Part shown: piece after piece, positions 9,867 through 21,891 of the stretch
How positions within the stretch are numbered: position 1 is the stretch's first letter
How the letters are laid out: the number at the start of each line of letters is the position of its first letter
Assembly (NCBI RefSeq): GCF_048544455.1
Contig: NC_133537.1
Coordinates: 20,397,541 to 20,461,540, forward strand
Direction: 5' to 3'
Source: Silene latifolia
Lineage: Eukaryota; Streptophyta; Magnoliopsida; Caryophyllales; Caryophyllaceae
Length of the DNA stretch: 64,000 bases
The notes under the pieces: model-generated
Seen by the model: only the letters and a program-made list of their open reading frames with translations
The model's database searches: none
What the model was told of the DNA's origin: nothing
Translations under genes and position numbers: made by a program

Positions 9867-12800
9867 TCATTGTTTTTCAGTACTACAAAATTCAAGTTTT
9901 ATATTCCCCTTCTCAACATGGTCTCGTATAAAATGGTGTCTTATTTCAATATGTTTGGTACGTGAATGTTGTGCGGGATTTTTAGAAATAATTATCGCAC
10001 TAGTATTATCACATAAAATAGGAATACATCCTACGTCAACACCATAATCACGTAATTGTTGCTTAAGCCATAAAAGTTGAGTACATACCAGTCCTGCGGC
10101 AATATATTCGGCTTCAGCAGTTGAAAGAGCAACCGAATTTTGTTTCTTCGAACCCCACGTGATGATACACGGTCCGACAAACGTGGCGACACCCGACGTG
10201 CTTTTTCTGTCTAGAGAACATCCTGTGTAGTCGGCATCGGAATAACCGACTAGATCAAAATTGCACTCCATTGGATACCATAGGTATAAGTTGGCCGTTC
10301 CAATCAAGTAACGTAGAATTCGTTTTACGGCCGTCATATGCGATTCTTTGGGAGACGATTGATATCTCGCACAAACGCATGCGCTAAACATAATATCGGG
10401 TCTACTTGTGGTCAAATATAACAGTGACCCAATCATCCCACGGTAAGTAGTTTCATCAACTGATTTACCGTTTTCATCCAATGTCAATTTCTTATTCTCG
10501 ACCATTGGAGTAGGCATAGCATGTGAATTTTCCATTCCAAATTTCCGTATCAACTCTTTGATATATTTCTGTTGATGGATCTTAATGCCTTCATCTGTTT
10601 GTTGTATTTGTAGACCTAGGAAGAATTTCAATTCTCCCATCATACTCATCTCGAACTCAGAAGTCATCAATTCAGAAAAATATTTGCACAGGCTTCGGTT
10701 GGTTGATCCAAAGATGATATCATCGACGTATATTTGAACAACAAAAAGGTCAGAACCCTCAGTTTTCAGAAATAAGGTTTTGTCGACAGATCCTCTACTA
10801 AATCCACTGTCAAGTAGAAACTTAGATAACCTGTCGTACCAAGCCCTAGGTGCTTGCTTCAATCCGTATAGGGCTTTATCTAATTTTAAAACGTGATCCT
10901 CAAATTTGATATTCTTAAAACCAGGAGGCTGTTCAACGAAGACTTCCTCTTGTAAATAACCGTTCAAGAATGCCGTCTTGACATCCATTTGGAAGAGCTT
11001 CATTCCCTTGTGTGCAGCGAATGCTATCAGAAGTCTAATAGCTTCAAGGCGAGCAACAGGTGCGAACGTCTCATCATAATCTATTCCTTCTTTTTGATTA
11101 TACCCTTGGACCACCAATCTTGCTTTGTTTCTGACAATGACTCCGGCATCATCTAATTTGTTTCTGAAGACCCACCTTGTTCCAATGACGGAACGATCCT
11201 TTGGTCTAGGGACTAAATGCCAAACCTTGTTTCTTTCCAACTGTTGGAGCTCTTCTTGCATAGCTACAATCCAATCGGATTCAGCAAGAGCTTCATTGAT
11301 ATTCTTTGGTTCGATCATGGATAGGAAAGAGTAGAAAGAGCAGAAATTGTTCAAGGAACGTCTTGTTTGAACACCCTTCTTAATATTTCCAAGAATATTA
11401 TCCATGGGGTGTGAGTTTTTGTATTTCCACTTCGTTGAAGTGCTTGGTTCTTCCTCGTTATTTGAGCTTGACCCGACTTCATTTGGTTCGGAATTAGAGG
11501 AAGTTCCCCCTGAATCCAATTCGGGTGTTGTATTTGAGCCGATTATAACCTCGGACTCTACACCTTGATTTGGATTCAATGTTACAGTAACATCATCTAT
11601 AACATTGGTTTGGGAGTTCTTGTTTTGAGTCAATGTTATAGTATCATTAACTATAACTTTGCCTTTCTCCTTTTTATCTTTTGAGGAACGATCAAGTTCA
11701 TCGTTTATTCCCTCAATCTCATTATCCTCTAATTCCAATTCCGGGGGATCGTCTCTTGAGAGACGAAAGTCGGGTTCATCCAAGTCTTCTTCCTCATCCT
11801 GTAATGGCTTATCAAACACGTTATCTTCATCAAAAATAACGTGGACACTTTCTTCAATACAAAGAGTTCTTTTATTGAAGACTTTGTAAGCCTTGCTATG
11901 ATCTGAGTATCCTATGAAAATCGCCTCATCACTTCTAGGGTCGAATTTACTTAAACGGTTTTTACCGTTATTATGTACAAAACATTTACTCCCAAAACAG
12001 CGAAGATGGGAGATATTAGGTTTTCGACCTCTAAGGAGTTCGTAGGGGGTTTTCTTAAGGATAGGTCGGATCATAGCACGATTATGGATGTAGCAAGAAG
12101 TACTAATGGCTTCAACCCAAAAATTACGAGGTAAACCACTACACAGAAGCATTGTACGTGCCATATCTTCTAAAGTTCTATTCATACGTTCAACGACACC
12201 GTTTTGTTGAGGAGTTCTTGGTGCAGAAAAGTTATGACCTACACCATTAACTCTACAATATTTTATAAAAGTTTGGTTGTCAAATTCGGTGCCATGATCC
12301 GTACGAATAGATACAAGATTAGTCTTATATTTGTTTTGAACACGTTTCATAAGACAATCAAATTCATCAAAAGTTTCATCTTTTGAGTGAAGAAAGATAG
12401 GCCATACATACCTTGAGTAGTCGTCTACAAGAACAAAGACGTACCTGGATCCTCCTCTACTCCTTACCTTCATAGGTCCACATAAATCCATGTGTACCAA
12501 TTCCAAGGCTTGATTTGTGCTTACTACTCTTTTTGGTTTGAACGATGATCTTACTTGTTTGCACCTAGCACACGTGTCACACATCTTTTCTTGGTCGAAC
12601 TTGATCTTAGGTAACCCTTCCACCAAGTCCCACTTCTTGAGCTTGTTCAAGGTTAGTGAGCTAATGTGACCAAACCGTTTATGCCATAAACAAGGATCAT
12701 CAAGAGTAACTTTCATGCATGAAAAGGAGTTAGTAGGCACAGCATTTAAATCTACCATATAAACATTCCTTTTTCTGTGGCCTTCAAGAATAACATTGCT

Positions 12801-13109
12801 AGTTCCTTCAATAATAATGCGACAACTATCAGTATGAAAAACTACTTTGTTACCTTTGTCGCATAGTTGAGATATGCTTAGCAAATTGTGTCTTAGACCA
12901 TCCCCGAGGTAAACGTCACTGATTGCGTGAGACTTGGAGATTCCGATTTTGCCAACACCAATAACTTTTCCCTTTTTATTATCCTCGAACGTCACTTTTC
13001 CTCCATTGAAGGGCTTAAGTGAAAGAAACAGATTCTTATCTCCGGTCATGTGTCTTGAGCATCCACTGTCAAGATACCATTGATTGTTTTCTTTCACCTC
13101 TTCCTGCAT
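9867..13109 (-). CDS. pol: Sirevirus pol: protease, integrase, RT, RNase H
   Basis: 1080 codons without interruption. Order: aspartic protease ([16 protein letters not shown] at residues 14-16); GAG-pre-integrase zinc finger (CLWHKRFGH, then CDTCARCKQ); integrase core with [16 protein letters not shown] and [12 protein letters not shown] carrying the D-D-E residues; an acidic Ser/Asn-rich linker (about residues 430-600); RT with [14 protein letters not shown] and the catalytic YVDDIIFG; RNase H with YSDADYTGC and [13 protein letters not shown] at 9867-9869 interrupts the conserved tail where TTA is expected. Reading past it, the same frame gives a normal ADILTKSLARERF ending at TAA 9786-9788, so the true gene probably runs to 9786 and has lost 27 residues by one substitution. 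Gag lies upstream in the same frame, separated by one TAA (13116-13118). Confidence 0.93.
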   Translation of the reverse strand: MQEEVKENNQWYLDSGCSRHMTGDKNLFLSLKPFNGGKVTFEDNKKGKVIGVGKIGISKSHAISDVYLGDGLRHNLLSISQLCDKGNKVVFHTDSCRIIIEGTSNVILEGHRKRNVYMVDLNAVPTNSFSCMKVTLDDPCLWHKRFGHISSLTLNKLKKWDLVEGLPKIKFDQEKMCDTCARCKQVRSSFKPKRVVSTNQALELVHMDLCGPMKVRSRGGSRYVFVLVDDYSRYVWPIFLHSKDETFDEFDCLMKRVQNKYKTNLVSIRTDHGTEFDNQTFIKYCRVNGVGHNFSAPRTPQQNGVVERMNRTLEDMARTMLLCSGLPRNFWVEAISTSCYIHNRAMIRPILKKTPYELLRGRKPNISHLRCFGSKCFVHNNGKNRLSKFDPRSDEAIFIGYSDHSKAYKVFNKRTLCIEESVHVIFDEDNVFDKPLQDEEEDLDEPDFRLSRDDPPELELEDNEIEGINDELDRSSKDKKEKGKVIVNDTITLTQNKNSQTNVIDDVTVTLNPNQGVESEVIIGSNTTPELDSGGTSSNSEPNEVGSSSNNEEEPSTSTKWKYKNSHPMDNILGNIKKGVQTRRSLNNFCSFYSFLSMIEPKNINEALAESDWIVAMQEELQQLERNKVWHLVPRPKDRSVIGTRWVFRNKLDDAGVIVRNKARLVVQGYNQKEGIDYDETFAPVARLEAIRLLIAFAAHKGMKLFQMDVKTAFLNGYLQEEVFVEQPPGFKNIKFEDHVLKLDKALYGLKQAPRAWYDRLSKFLLDSGFSRGSVDKTLFLKTEGSDLFVVQIYVDDIIFGSTNRSLCKYFSELMTSEFEMSMMGELKFFLGLQIQQTDEGIKIHQQKYIKELIRKFGMENSHAMPTPMVENKKLTLDENGKSVDETTYRGMIGSLLYLTTSRPDIMFSACVCARYQSSPKESHMTAVKRILRYLIGTANLYLWYPMECNFDLVGYSDADYTGCSLDRKSTSGVATFVGPCIITWGSKKQNSVALSTAEAEYIAAGLVCTQLLWLKQQLRDYGVDVGCIPILCDNTSAIIISKNPAQHSRTKHIEIRHHFIRDHVEKGNIKLEFCSTEKQ

Positions 13110-13115
13110 AAAGGA

Positions 13116-14336
13116 TTAGATACAGTTTTTAGGTACCCAAGCTAAGTTGGGTCCCTTATGATTAGTTACTCTATAAACTAGATCCTTTCGAACCCAAACA
13201 CGTCTAAAGACCGTTTTTCTAACTTTAGGTTTGTTTGGCTTGGGAGGAGTTCTAGGGTTAGGGTTTTGTCTAGGTCTAGGAATTTCTCTAGGTCTCTCTT
13301 GACTATTTGCCTTGTGAATAGGTTTACTGGGTTGAGATTTACAAGGGCTTTGTGAAGTGCTAGGTTTCTTAGAGTAGTCAAAGGCCATGTCATAAAACCA
13401 ACGAAATTTATTGTTCCTTTCTTCGTTAGGTTCGTTAGTGGGGATTTTCTTATCCTCGACAACTGTGTCAACAGTTTTGGCATGTTCGGCATTTTTTCGT
13501 AAATCATGAGCCTTTTTGACACAATTGATTTGGATATGACCCGTATGACCACAGTAATTGCAAATCAAGTATTCAGGAAGATCAGTATACTTCCTTTTTC
13601 TAAAATCAAAATCCAAAGGTGTTGATTTGCATTTGGAGTGATCTCTACGGCTGTAGCACTCATGTCCTAACCTTTTCTTCATATTATTATCAGATTGTTC
13701 GGTTAGGAAGTTTAGGAATTTTGTGCTACCTTCCCACTTGTCATGGACCTTTCTAGCGTGTAGAAGAAGGTCTTTTTGGGTTTTAATTTCCTCTTGACAT
13801 TTCGTGTGATCTACATCATTGTCCTTTTTAAAGTTATCACGAAAGTCTTGGAATCGTTTATTAAGAATGAACACAACATCGGTGTGGTGTTTCTTAACAT
13901 TAATCATATCGGTCTTAGATTCTTTCAATTGCTTAGAAAGAGAATCTATCTCTTTCTTTTGATCTAAGATCACTTCTTCATTAGATGTGACCTTAGTTTC
14001 CAAAAGTTCTTTGACTTTTCTAAGTTCTAAAGTTATAGCTTCATTAGCTATAACTTTGGCTTGAAGGTGCTTGATGCTAAGTTTTAGGTCGGAAGTTATA
14101 GCTTCATTAGCTATAACTTTGGACTCTAATTCCTTCTTTTCAGCCATAGTAGAATCTAATGTTGTAGCTTTCTCAGCTATAACTTTAGATTTCAACTTCT
14201 TAGCTTTAGTCTTGAGAGTATGATTCTCTTCCGCGATTTCGAGAATCTGTTCCATTAGATCTTTCAATTCCAAATCCTGTTCGTGACACTTATCAAGAGA
14301 TTGTTCAAAGAATTCAATTAAAGCACTTTTAGACAA
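13116..14336 (-). CDS. gag: Sirevirus gag, C-terminal coiled-coil part
   Basis: A 406-codon frame rich in Lys, Glu and Leu. Residues about 1-150 form a long coiled coil containing repeated KVIANEAIT-like blocks. A second zinc-knuckle-like motif, CNYCGHTGHIQINC (CX2CX4HX4C), lies near residue 260. The tail is basic and Pro-rich and ends LAWVPKNCI, the usual Sirevirus gag end. It joins the N-terminal part through a frameshift near 14440: the correct frame continues upstream with an acidic stretch at 14340-14430 and has no Met of its own. The TAA at 13116-13118 is in frame with pol, so pol expression would need readthrough unless this stop is itself a mutation. Confidence 0.85.
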   Translation of the reverse strand: MSKSALIEFFEQSLDKCHEQDLELKDLMEQILEIAEENHTLKTKAKKLKSKVIAEKATTLDSTMAEKKELESKVIANEAITSDLKLSIKHLQAKVIANEAITLELRKVKELLETKVTSNEEVILDQKKEIDSLSKQLKESKTDMINVKKHHTDVVFILNKRFQDFRDNFKKDNDVDHTKCQEEIKTQKDLLLHARKVHDKWEGSTKFLNFLTEQSDNNMKKRLGHECYSRRDHSKCKSTPLDFDFRKRKYTDLPEYLICNYCGHTGHIQINCVKKAHDLRKNAEHAKTVDTVVEDKKIPTNEPNEERNNKFRWFYDMAFDYSKKPSTSQSPCKSQPSKPIHKANSQERPREIPRPRQNPNPRTPPKPNKPKVRKTVFRRVWVRKDLVYRVTNHKGPNLAWVPKNCI

Positions 14337-14436
14337 TTTCCTAACACGTTTCTTAAGCTCAAGATAACTTACCTCTTCATCGTCGTCTTCGTCTGATTCT
14401 CCAAGAAGGCAATAGTTTGAATGGGAATTTGTGCTT

Positions 14437-15506
14437 TCATCGTCCTTTGTCGGAGATTAGGTCAAGACACACACTGCTGAGACAAAGGTTTGCAACTTCG
14501 TCGTCTTCAGATTCCTCGTCATCTTCTGAGTCAAGGTCTCCCCAACACGAAGTCATCATAACTTGCTTGAATTCTCTCTTTGTTTTCTCACGTTTCGTCT
14601 TGTCCTTTATCTTCTCCCATGTTGGACAATCTTTGATCATATGACCAGATTCTCCACACTTGAAGCAACCTCTATTTGCGAAAGACTACTTTGAGTCATT
14701 AACCTTTTTGTTGAATGACTTGTTGTTATTGTTGTTATAGGGTGATTTTGTTTGTTTATTTTGAAAAATCTTATTTTTAAAACGTCGTGCAAACAAGACA
14801 GTTTCATCCTCTAGGTCAGAGTCCACTTCTTCGCTCTTTAAGGCCATACTCTTATTGCGACTAGGTTCAGCGTCGTCTTTGTTAAGAGTAATTTCATGGG
14901 CCATGAGAGCACCAATGAGTTCTTGATAGGATAGGGTTTCAAGATCTCGTGATTCCTCCATTGCAGTGACCTTAGCACGCCACTTCTTAGTAAGGCTCCT
15001 AAGAACCTTTCTAGCAATGTCCTCGGTACAGAATTTCCTACCTAGGTTTTTTAATTCATTTATTATACTTGAAAACCTTGCGGACATACTATCTAGAGAC
15101 TCATTAGGCTCCATGATGAATAGCTCATATTTTTGCATAAGCAAATCAATTCGGTGCTTCCTAACAATGAAAGTACCTTCATAAGCTAATTCAAGCCCAT
15201 CCCATATCTCCTTGGCCGTGGAACATGAAGAGAACCGATCAAACTCAGTAGAAGTCATTCCGTTTTGCAGAAGACTTATTGCTTGGAGTTCTTTTCGGCC
15301 TTCTTGTAGTCGGCCTCGACATAGTCCTCTTCTTTCTTTTCATAGGTAGTGCCTTCCTCGGATGCAACAAGAATTTTGTGCGGTCCGTTTTGAATAATCC
15401 TCCAGCACTGCCAATCGTGTCCTTTCACATAGTGAGTCATCATGTTTTTCCACAATCCATAATTCTTCCCATCAAAGACGGGACACTTGAGATATTTGGA
15501 ATCCAT
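14437..15506 (-). pseudogene. gag: Sirevirus gag, N-terminal part with lesions
   Basis: Starts at 15506 (MDSKYLKCPVFDGKNYGLWK), the canonical Copia gag start, about 95 nt after the primer site. A one-base deletion near 15280 shifts the frame; the capsid continues from 15258 (EFDRFSSCSTAKEIWDGLE, then NESLDSMSARFSSIINELKN). An in-frame TAG at 14686-14688 is followed, same frame, by the zinc knuckle CFKCGESGHMIKDC (about 14670-14625). Another frameshift near 14440 leads into the C-terminal part. With three lesions the capsid protein cannot be made from this copy as it stands. The family role is to package element RNA. Confidence 0.87.
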
Positions 15507-15600
15507 TTATCACGTGATAGGCAGCGGAATATAAAACAATACGATAAATGAAAAACAAGATAGATCAGCCTCTTTGCGGTTAGGCAATCAAGAGCACGAG

Positions 15601-15612
15601 GCTCTGATACCA
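15601..15612 (-). other. Sirevirus primer binding site
   Basis: GCTCTGATACCA on the plus strand is the complement of TGGTATCAGAGC, the tRNA-iMet primer site. It is separated from the 5' LTR (15615) by two bases and fixes the element on the minus strand. Confidence 0.92.
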
Positions 15613-15614
15613 AT

Positions 15615-17208
15615 TGAAGAGTCTATTGATCCAAAATACTCAAGAGGGGGTGAATTGAGGATTTAAAACTTTTTGAAAGCTTTTTCGATTATGCTAATGC
15701 AATTGATTATTTAAAGTTTATTGATTAAACTTTAACTAATCAACTAATGGAGACAAACGTAATGAACGAAACAAACGAAAGAAGAAGAGACACACGGATT
15801 TTTGAAGTGGTTCAGTTTCACAAGTCGAAACCTACGTCCACTATTCTCGATTAATAAATTTAGTACCTTTCTACGGATTACAAATTTACTAACCCAACTC
15901 GTACAACTAACTCTAGCTGTAACTCAATGAGTACCGTTAAATACTCGAGTGACTAACTTACGCTAATAAGAAAGCACTAATGATTCTAACAAAGGTTCAC
16001 GTTAATGAACAAGTTAAGAATTCAACTAAGCACTATTATCTTATAACGATAAATGAAGAATGAATATGCGAGTTTTGTGACACACGACCTTTCAAAATTG
16101 CAAATCGGTTTTTCTGCTTAAAACACACGGTTTGCTTTTTAAAGATGAAAATAGTTTTTATGCTTAAGGTCTCTATTTTAGATGTTATAAATAGCAAAGT
16201 ATTTATATGCAAGAAAGAAGTAGGCTACACGGTTTTTACACAAACCCTAATAGCCGAAATAATAAGATATAATTACAAATTATATCTTCTTATTATCTCT
16301 TTCCTAAAAGCCTTGAAAGATAATAAAGAATATTCTAAAAGATAGAATATAATCTTTCCAAATATTATCTTTACTATAAATTCTAAGATTATGATAAGAT
16401 TTCCTAAAACAAGAATATCTTTAACCATAGATAAATATATTAAGTAAGATATATAAGATATGTAAAGATATTATTATAGAATAAAATCTTTACCTAATAT
16501 CTCCTAGGCAACACGAGATATTACGGCCCATAAGCTCGTGAATCGTGCAAACCCTAGTCTTAATATATAATTAGAATTTAGGTTTTAAGAGAGGCTATAT
16601 AGAAACCCTAATTAGTAGTAAAGTCCAACTCATAAGTTGATCCATCATAACTACCAATTAACGTTTACTATAAAACCGGACTCCTCATCAAACCGGGCTT
16701 TATTAAATAAATACTTTCATTAAAACATTTAAAATAAACTTTAAACAATTATAAAACAATTTTCGAAACATTTATAAGTCGTGTATAAAAACTCAGCATT
16801 TCAATGTTATAGTAGAAGAGCTATAACATTGAGCTCTTTTACTAGTAATGTTATAGCTGCAAAGCTATAACTTTACTAATCAAGAAACTCATTCTTGATT
16901 ACCATTATGAGATAATCACCTATACTATTCTAATCTTCAAGGAGATCTTCGAGTATAGGCTACGTCATCATCCAAGCTTGATTAATCTTTAGACGAACTT
17001 CGTCTTCACATAATACTTGAATGAATCTTGAATTTGCTTGATCTTGACCGAAGGCTTGAACTTCTCATGCAATTATCACAATCCTCTTTGTTGCTCGTAA
17101 TAGGTTAGTTCTAAGATACTCAACAAACGATTACACGCAACAAGTATGTAAAATGTAAAACACCTTGACATCATCAAAACATAAACATATAAGCTATATG
17201 GTCCAACA
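15615..17208 (-). repeat. 5' LTR of Sirevirus
   Basis: 1594 bp; it matches 5513-7121 apart from the 15-bp indel and sparse substitutions. It should hold the promoter for the minus-strand genomic RNA. The short frame at 16145-16345 is the twin of the one in the other LTR and is not a gene. Confidence 0.93.
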
Positions 17209-17646
17209 GTATAATTGATAGGAGGTGATTTCGTAGAGGAACCTTGCTGATTCGCTATTGTGACGGTATTGGTGATTGCTTTTCTAGGTAGGATTTTTTA
17301 CTCAGTTATTGGTTACATATGTATTGGTTGATTGATTGTTGGTGGTTGTTGATTAGTAACATTTGTCTATATCGTATTGCAATTGGTGATTGTGATTTTG
17401 TAGTTGGTTGTGATTGTTTGTCTGTGGTTCTCGAGGTGCGTCCTCGGCTGAGTGGAGTCACTTGTGGGAGTGGCTTCACGCCATTGATTCGCCCTCTGTG
17501 GAACCCGCCACAGAGGGGATGTGCACATTAAGGAACATGGGTTATCGCTCGGATGAGATGAGCGGGGCTTAGGTGGGAACGACTGCGGTCCCCTACTGGC
17601 GGTGTGGAATACTTATTGAGATGGGTATTCTGGCAAGACTACACAT

Positions 17647-17880
17647 AAGTAGAATTCATCCTTTGTTTTGTCCTTTCCATTCACTCGGATATTTTCCGTT
17701 TCATCAATTTTGTCCGGATCCGGATCCTCATTTTCTTCTGAAAAAAGGGAAGGAGAAGGATCTTCTTCGGTGAATACCTCTTCTTACTGTTTAGCCTCCT
17801 TCGTTTCAGACTTTTTTTCTATTTTTACATCTGTTTCGTCCTCACTTTCTTCCGTTTCTCAGTTTCTTAGTAAAAATGGG
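17647..17880 (-). other. ycf1: nuclear plastid DNA insert (ycf1 fragment)
   Basis: This 234-bp block interrupts the LARD 5' LTR and is absent from the 3' LTR at the matching point (near 46710). On the minus strand it translates, with stops, to pieces such as [26 protein letters not shown] and KTKDEF, which I recognise as plastid Ycf1 (Tic214). It is flanked by a 7-bp duplication TACACAT (17640-17646 and 17881-17887). Plastid DNA normally enters by end joining and need not leave duplications, so the duplication is notable. It is a fragment with no function. Confidence 0.82.
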
Positions 17881-18334
17881 TACACATTTTAGTGTGTAGT
17901 CAGGTGTGTGGAGTTATGATGGAGATTGAGTGATTGTTGTACTGTTTCTGTTGTATTGTTTTTGTGTAATCAGTAACTGACTCCGTTTAAATATTTTAAA
18001 AACTGTGGTGATCCATTCGGGGGTGGTGAGCAGTTGTCTAACAATATACTATGGATGCGCGCGGGATTAGCTAGGGATGGAGTTGCCACGAGTCTGATAG
18101 TAGTCTTCCGCTGTGTTGTCATAATACTTTTGTTGCTTTAGTTGTAGTTTGGTTTTAGAACAGTTGTACTTTACATTACAGTTGGTTCTGATATGTAATC
18201 ACTTAAACTTATCTATTAAAGTACGTTCTTTTATGGTCTATTTAATATACATTGCCTCGGGTAACCGAGATGATAGCATTCCCATGCATTAGGTGGTCCT
18301 GGTAAGACACTTGGTATATGGGGGTGTTACAAAG

Positions 18335-18346
18335 TGGTATCAGAGC
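18335..18346 (+). other. LARD primer binding site
   Basis: TGGTATCAGAGC lies three bases after the end of the 5' LTR (18331). It is identical to the chromovirus primer site on the other strand at 41940-41951, also with a three-base spacer. Confidence 0.9.
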
Positions 18347-20334
18347 GATGATTTTGGAACCTGTAACTAATGAGCCCAATGAATATAGAGAGTCAAATTA
18401 AAATGAATCCGGGTAGGAGTTGTTAGGAGCTAATGCAAAGACTTGGGAGTCGTCCTAAAGTCGCGAATTCGCCCTACAACTTTAAACCGGTCACTAGGGG
18501 GTGTCATGGGATCGTTATGCGTTAACTAGTGTTCTATTGCGTATGTTGGATGATATGTTGTATAACAATGTTGGATGAATGATTGTGGTGGATTGGTGAA
18601 TATGGTTGAAAAAGGTGAAGAAGATCTATATAGTAATATGTTGTGGATGATCATGTTGTATGGTAGAACTGATTTATAATGTGGCAATCTTAGTAACATG
18701 AGATTAGGAGATGTGATGATTATACATGATTTTGTTTACGTAAAGTTATATACTTGTTTACTGTTGTTTCATATGCACATGTTGGATGAAGAATGTGGTT
18801 GTAATGGATGAATTGATTGGAAAAGATGGAGTGGCAATTGCATGAGAATATGAATTTCGTGATTCAGAATATGTTTAGGTGACACGTTGGAGTTGTAATA
18901 TTGTTGTATTAGTGACATGGGAATAGGAGTTGTAATGTACAAGTATGTTTTGTTTTTACGAAAAGTTATAAAGTTAAAGCATGCGGGTAATACATGATTG
19001 ATAAGTTGAATAATATATGTGCATGATGGATGTTATTGTTTGGCTTTTGTAGATAGTAACATGTGGTTAAGGATAGTGGTTTTATGAGTATTGAGTTGTT
19101 TTTCGTTACTTTGTTGTTATTTAAGTTGTTTGGAAGTAAAAGTCAAGTAGTTATGTTGTCCGATTACAACGAAGTTGTCTTTAAACTGTTATAACTTGAG
19201 GTTTATATATGATTTTAATGCGATTCCAATTGGAGGTGATATATTGTTGTTTTATGATTCTAATGATAGGTCACACGCCCAAAATGACCAAGAAACGAGT
19301 GAGATATGACCGTTTTACGAAAATTGGGCAGTGCTGAGAAATGCGTAGGGTACTCGATCGAGTAGCACTTACTCGATCGAGTGAACTTCTTATTACGCGA
19401 TCGAGTACCCCTTACTCGATCAAGTAGCCCTGGTAATTTATTATCTGTGATTTTGACCTTCACCTACTCGATCGAGTAGGCTGTACTCGATCTAGTGACC
19501 CCTGTTTTGGGTCATATATTTATCTTTTTACTTCGTCGCATATCATGGTTAATTCAAAGGTGTTATTTTGCTTCTTTATGCATTGTTTTACGTATGTGTT
19601 GGTCCCGATGCGTAAGTTACCCAATCTTATGATGTAATGAGTAACATCTTATGATGGGTATGAGTTTGGTGGGGAGGACATGAGTTATATGTGGATGTGA
19701 TGGATAGTGGAAAAGGAAAGGGAGGGTTGATGAGTTTATTGGGGCAAGGATCATGTTTTGTGTGATGTGGTGAGTGGTATAGTCGCGTGTTGAGTAATGT
19801 AAAAGTACGTGGATATGGGCAAGGGATGATGTAAGTCTAAGGAATGTGAGAATGAAAAGATTGAAAGGGAGGATATGGATAGTAGCAACTTGAGATGTGT
19901 AAGGAATTATGGAGGGAGATGGTTAGGATTGTGTTGGTTAAGAATATATGTAATGAAAGGTCGTTGTAGAGGGATGGAGAAGAGTGGTATATAGTGAACT
20001 TAGATGGAGACATGCCGCAATGTGGATTTGCAGATAATGAGTGAGTTTGGGGAATTTGGTTTATCAAGAGGTGAAACTAGTGTGTGATTTCCTTGCGCAA
20101 TAAACGGTATGAAATGAGTTTTGGTTTCTAGAGAGTAAACGTTGATTTTGTGGATTTATTAGTGGCAAGTGTGAGTGAGTAGAATGATGAGAGAGGACCC
20201 ATGGTAAGAAAGAGTGAGAAGGTACCGATATGAAGTAATGGAATTTGAGTTTTGGAGCAACGAAAAGGTAACCGGATTACCAGAGAGTTAGGTACAAGGA
20301 GTAAGGAGATGAACTAATATTGGTATTATTAAGT
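18347..20334 (+). other. LARD internal region, 5' part, non-coding
   Basis: About 2 kb with no gag, protease or polymerase motif in any frame, rich in ATG/TTG words but frequently stopped. It contains a cluster of ACTCGATCGAGTA palindromes (19349-19490). A leader with packaging function is plausible. A chromovirus interrupts it at 20340. Confidence 0.65.
19349..19490 (+). repeat. palindrome cluster in LARD leader
   Basis: About six copies of TACTCGATCGAGTA or one-base variants (ACGCGATCGAGTA, ACTCGATCAAGTA, ACTCGATCTAGTG) occur in 140 bp. In RNA each copy could fold into a short hairpin, and in DNA each is a perfect two-fold-symmetric protein site. Confidence 0.85.
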
Positions 20335-20339
20335 ATAAA

Positions 20340-21664
20340 TGTGACACCCCCACATACCAAGGTGCCTTACCAAGACCACCCTAGCATAAGAGACCGTCAC
20401 CATCTCGGTTGCCCGAGGTCAGTAGATCAAAGTTAACAATCCAAACACAATTAATAAAGTATAAATGATTAAAGTTTACATATTCTCCAAAACCAAAACC
20501 AAAACCAAAGTACAACTGTGAAAGTTTAACAACTAGAAATGAAAACTAAGTCTCTTGAAGACGGAAGCAAGACTCGAGTGATGACTCCCCATGACTGCCC
20601 TATAGCTAAAGAACTTCATCACCTGTCACAATCTGCTCACCATCCCCAAATGGATCACCACAGATTTTATAAAACAACAACGGGGTCAGTTACTGAATAA
20701 TCAAAGTAAGACAAGTACAAAAGGAAACCAACTGATCATCACCCACCTCCAAACTCCTGATCCCACACAGTAACTGACTATACACCAAAGTGTGTAGCCC
20801 TGCCAGATTACCCATCGTAACAGGTAATCCTCGCTGCCAGTGGGAGGCCGCAGCCAATCCCCACCTAAGCCCCGCTCATCAACGAGCGTTAACCCTGTTC
20901 ATTAATGTACACATCCCATCCTGTGGCGGGTTCCACAGAGGGCGAAACTAGGGCGTGAAGCCACTCCCGCAAGTGACTCCACTCAGCCGAGGACGCGCCT
21001 CACGAACATCATCAACAACCATCACATCACCAACATCAACTCCAACACACCATCAACGATCAGTAGATAAACAATCGTACAATAATACAACATACACTTA
21101 TAACGATTAAACACTAAACGGAGTAGGGAAATCCCACCTTAGCACAACTGCGAAGAGATACAAGTAAGGCAATCTAGAAAGACTCCTCTACGAATTCTTC
21201 ACCTATCAATAATCACATAAACTCCAATTACCACATGCATCACCCTTTTCCCCTAATTCATAAATCAAAGTAAACCCTAAAAGATAATCAAAGAACTAAT
21301 GAAATTAAGGACTTACCGACACCGACGATAGAAGGAAAGATAAAGAAACTTGCTAACAATCACACACACCAGGGAGAGATTTGGAGAGGATTAGAGCATC
21401 GTTGAAATGTTTATGTTTTGTAAAAAGTGATTAGAAAGTAATTAACGCGTTTTATATAACTCTAATCATCTTTAAATCAAACCGAGGAAATAAAACCCGT
21501 CAGACCGGATACTCGATCAAGTATAGAGTATACTCGACCGAGTACCCTCTACTCGGTCGAGTATTCCACAAACTCGGCCGAGTATTCCTGGGCAGTAAGC
21601 TGTCCAGGATACACGACACCCCTTACTCGGCCGAGTACAAGTTTAGGAAATCCGTAGTATTACA
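20340..21664 (-). repeat. 3' LTR of chromovirus
   Basis: 1325 bp; on the plus strand it starts TGTGACACCCCCACATACC and ends CGTAGTATTACA. It is very similar to 41955-43274. A cluster of TACTCGGCCGAGTA, TACTCGGTCGAGTA and ATCAAGTA variants lies at 21509-21640. A TATA box (TATATAAA, minus strand) lies at 21451-21458. Confidence 0.93.
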
Positions 21665-21702
21665 GTCTTCTCTCCTTAAAAAGAACTTCGTCCCCGAAGT
21701 TC
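21665..21702 (-). other. chromovirus PPT and upstream hairpin
   Basis: On the minus strand a perfect 8-bp stem GAACTTCG/CGAAGTTC with a GGGA loop (21683-21702) is followed by TTTTT and the purine tract AAGGAGAGAAGAC (21665-21677) next to the 3' LTR. The same arrangement precedes the LARD 3' LTR. Confidence 0.8.
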
Positions 21703-21891
21703 ACACTATACACACAAAATAAGACCAACAAACTCCCAACACAACCAACCAAACGTCCCAACCATAGCTAAACTAACACAAAGCATCATAAAACATCACT
21801 AAACCAAAACATTATAAAACATCACTAAACCGACTCAGTCTAACTCAAAAACAAACGTGCGACCATCTCCTACCCCCCTAAAAGACAACGG

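Larger units (their letters stand above)
5513..17208 (-). mobile_element. Sirevirus-type Ty1/Copia retrotransposon, nearly complete
   Basis: LTRs at 5513-7121 and 15615-17208 are nearly identical, with a perfect 5-bp TSD GTATA (5508-5512 and 17209-17213). On the minus strand the order is LTR, primer site, gag (13116-15506), pol (9786-13109), an extra env-position ORF (7653-9395), repeated polypurine tracts, LTR. Long LTRs, an enlarged coiled-coil gag, several PPTs and a post-pol ORF are hallmarks of Sireviruses (SIRE1/Maximus lineage). The high LTR similarity and few coding lesions suggest one of the younger insertions in the nest. Confidence 0.93.
5026..18331 (+). repeat. 5' LTR of LARD, interrupted by Sirevirus and plastid DNA
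   Basis: The LTR consists of 5026-5512 plus 17214-18331. Subtracting the 234-bp plastid insert and its 7-bp duplication leaves 1364 bp, against 1365 bp for the 3' LTR at 45795-47159, so the reconstruction is consistent. ACTCGATCGAGTA-type palindromes lie at about 5050-5180. Confidence 0.9.
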
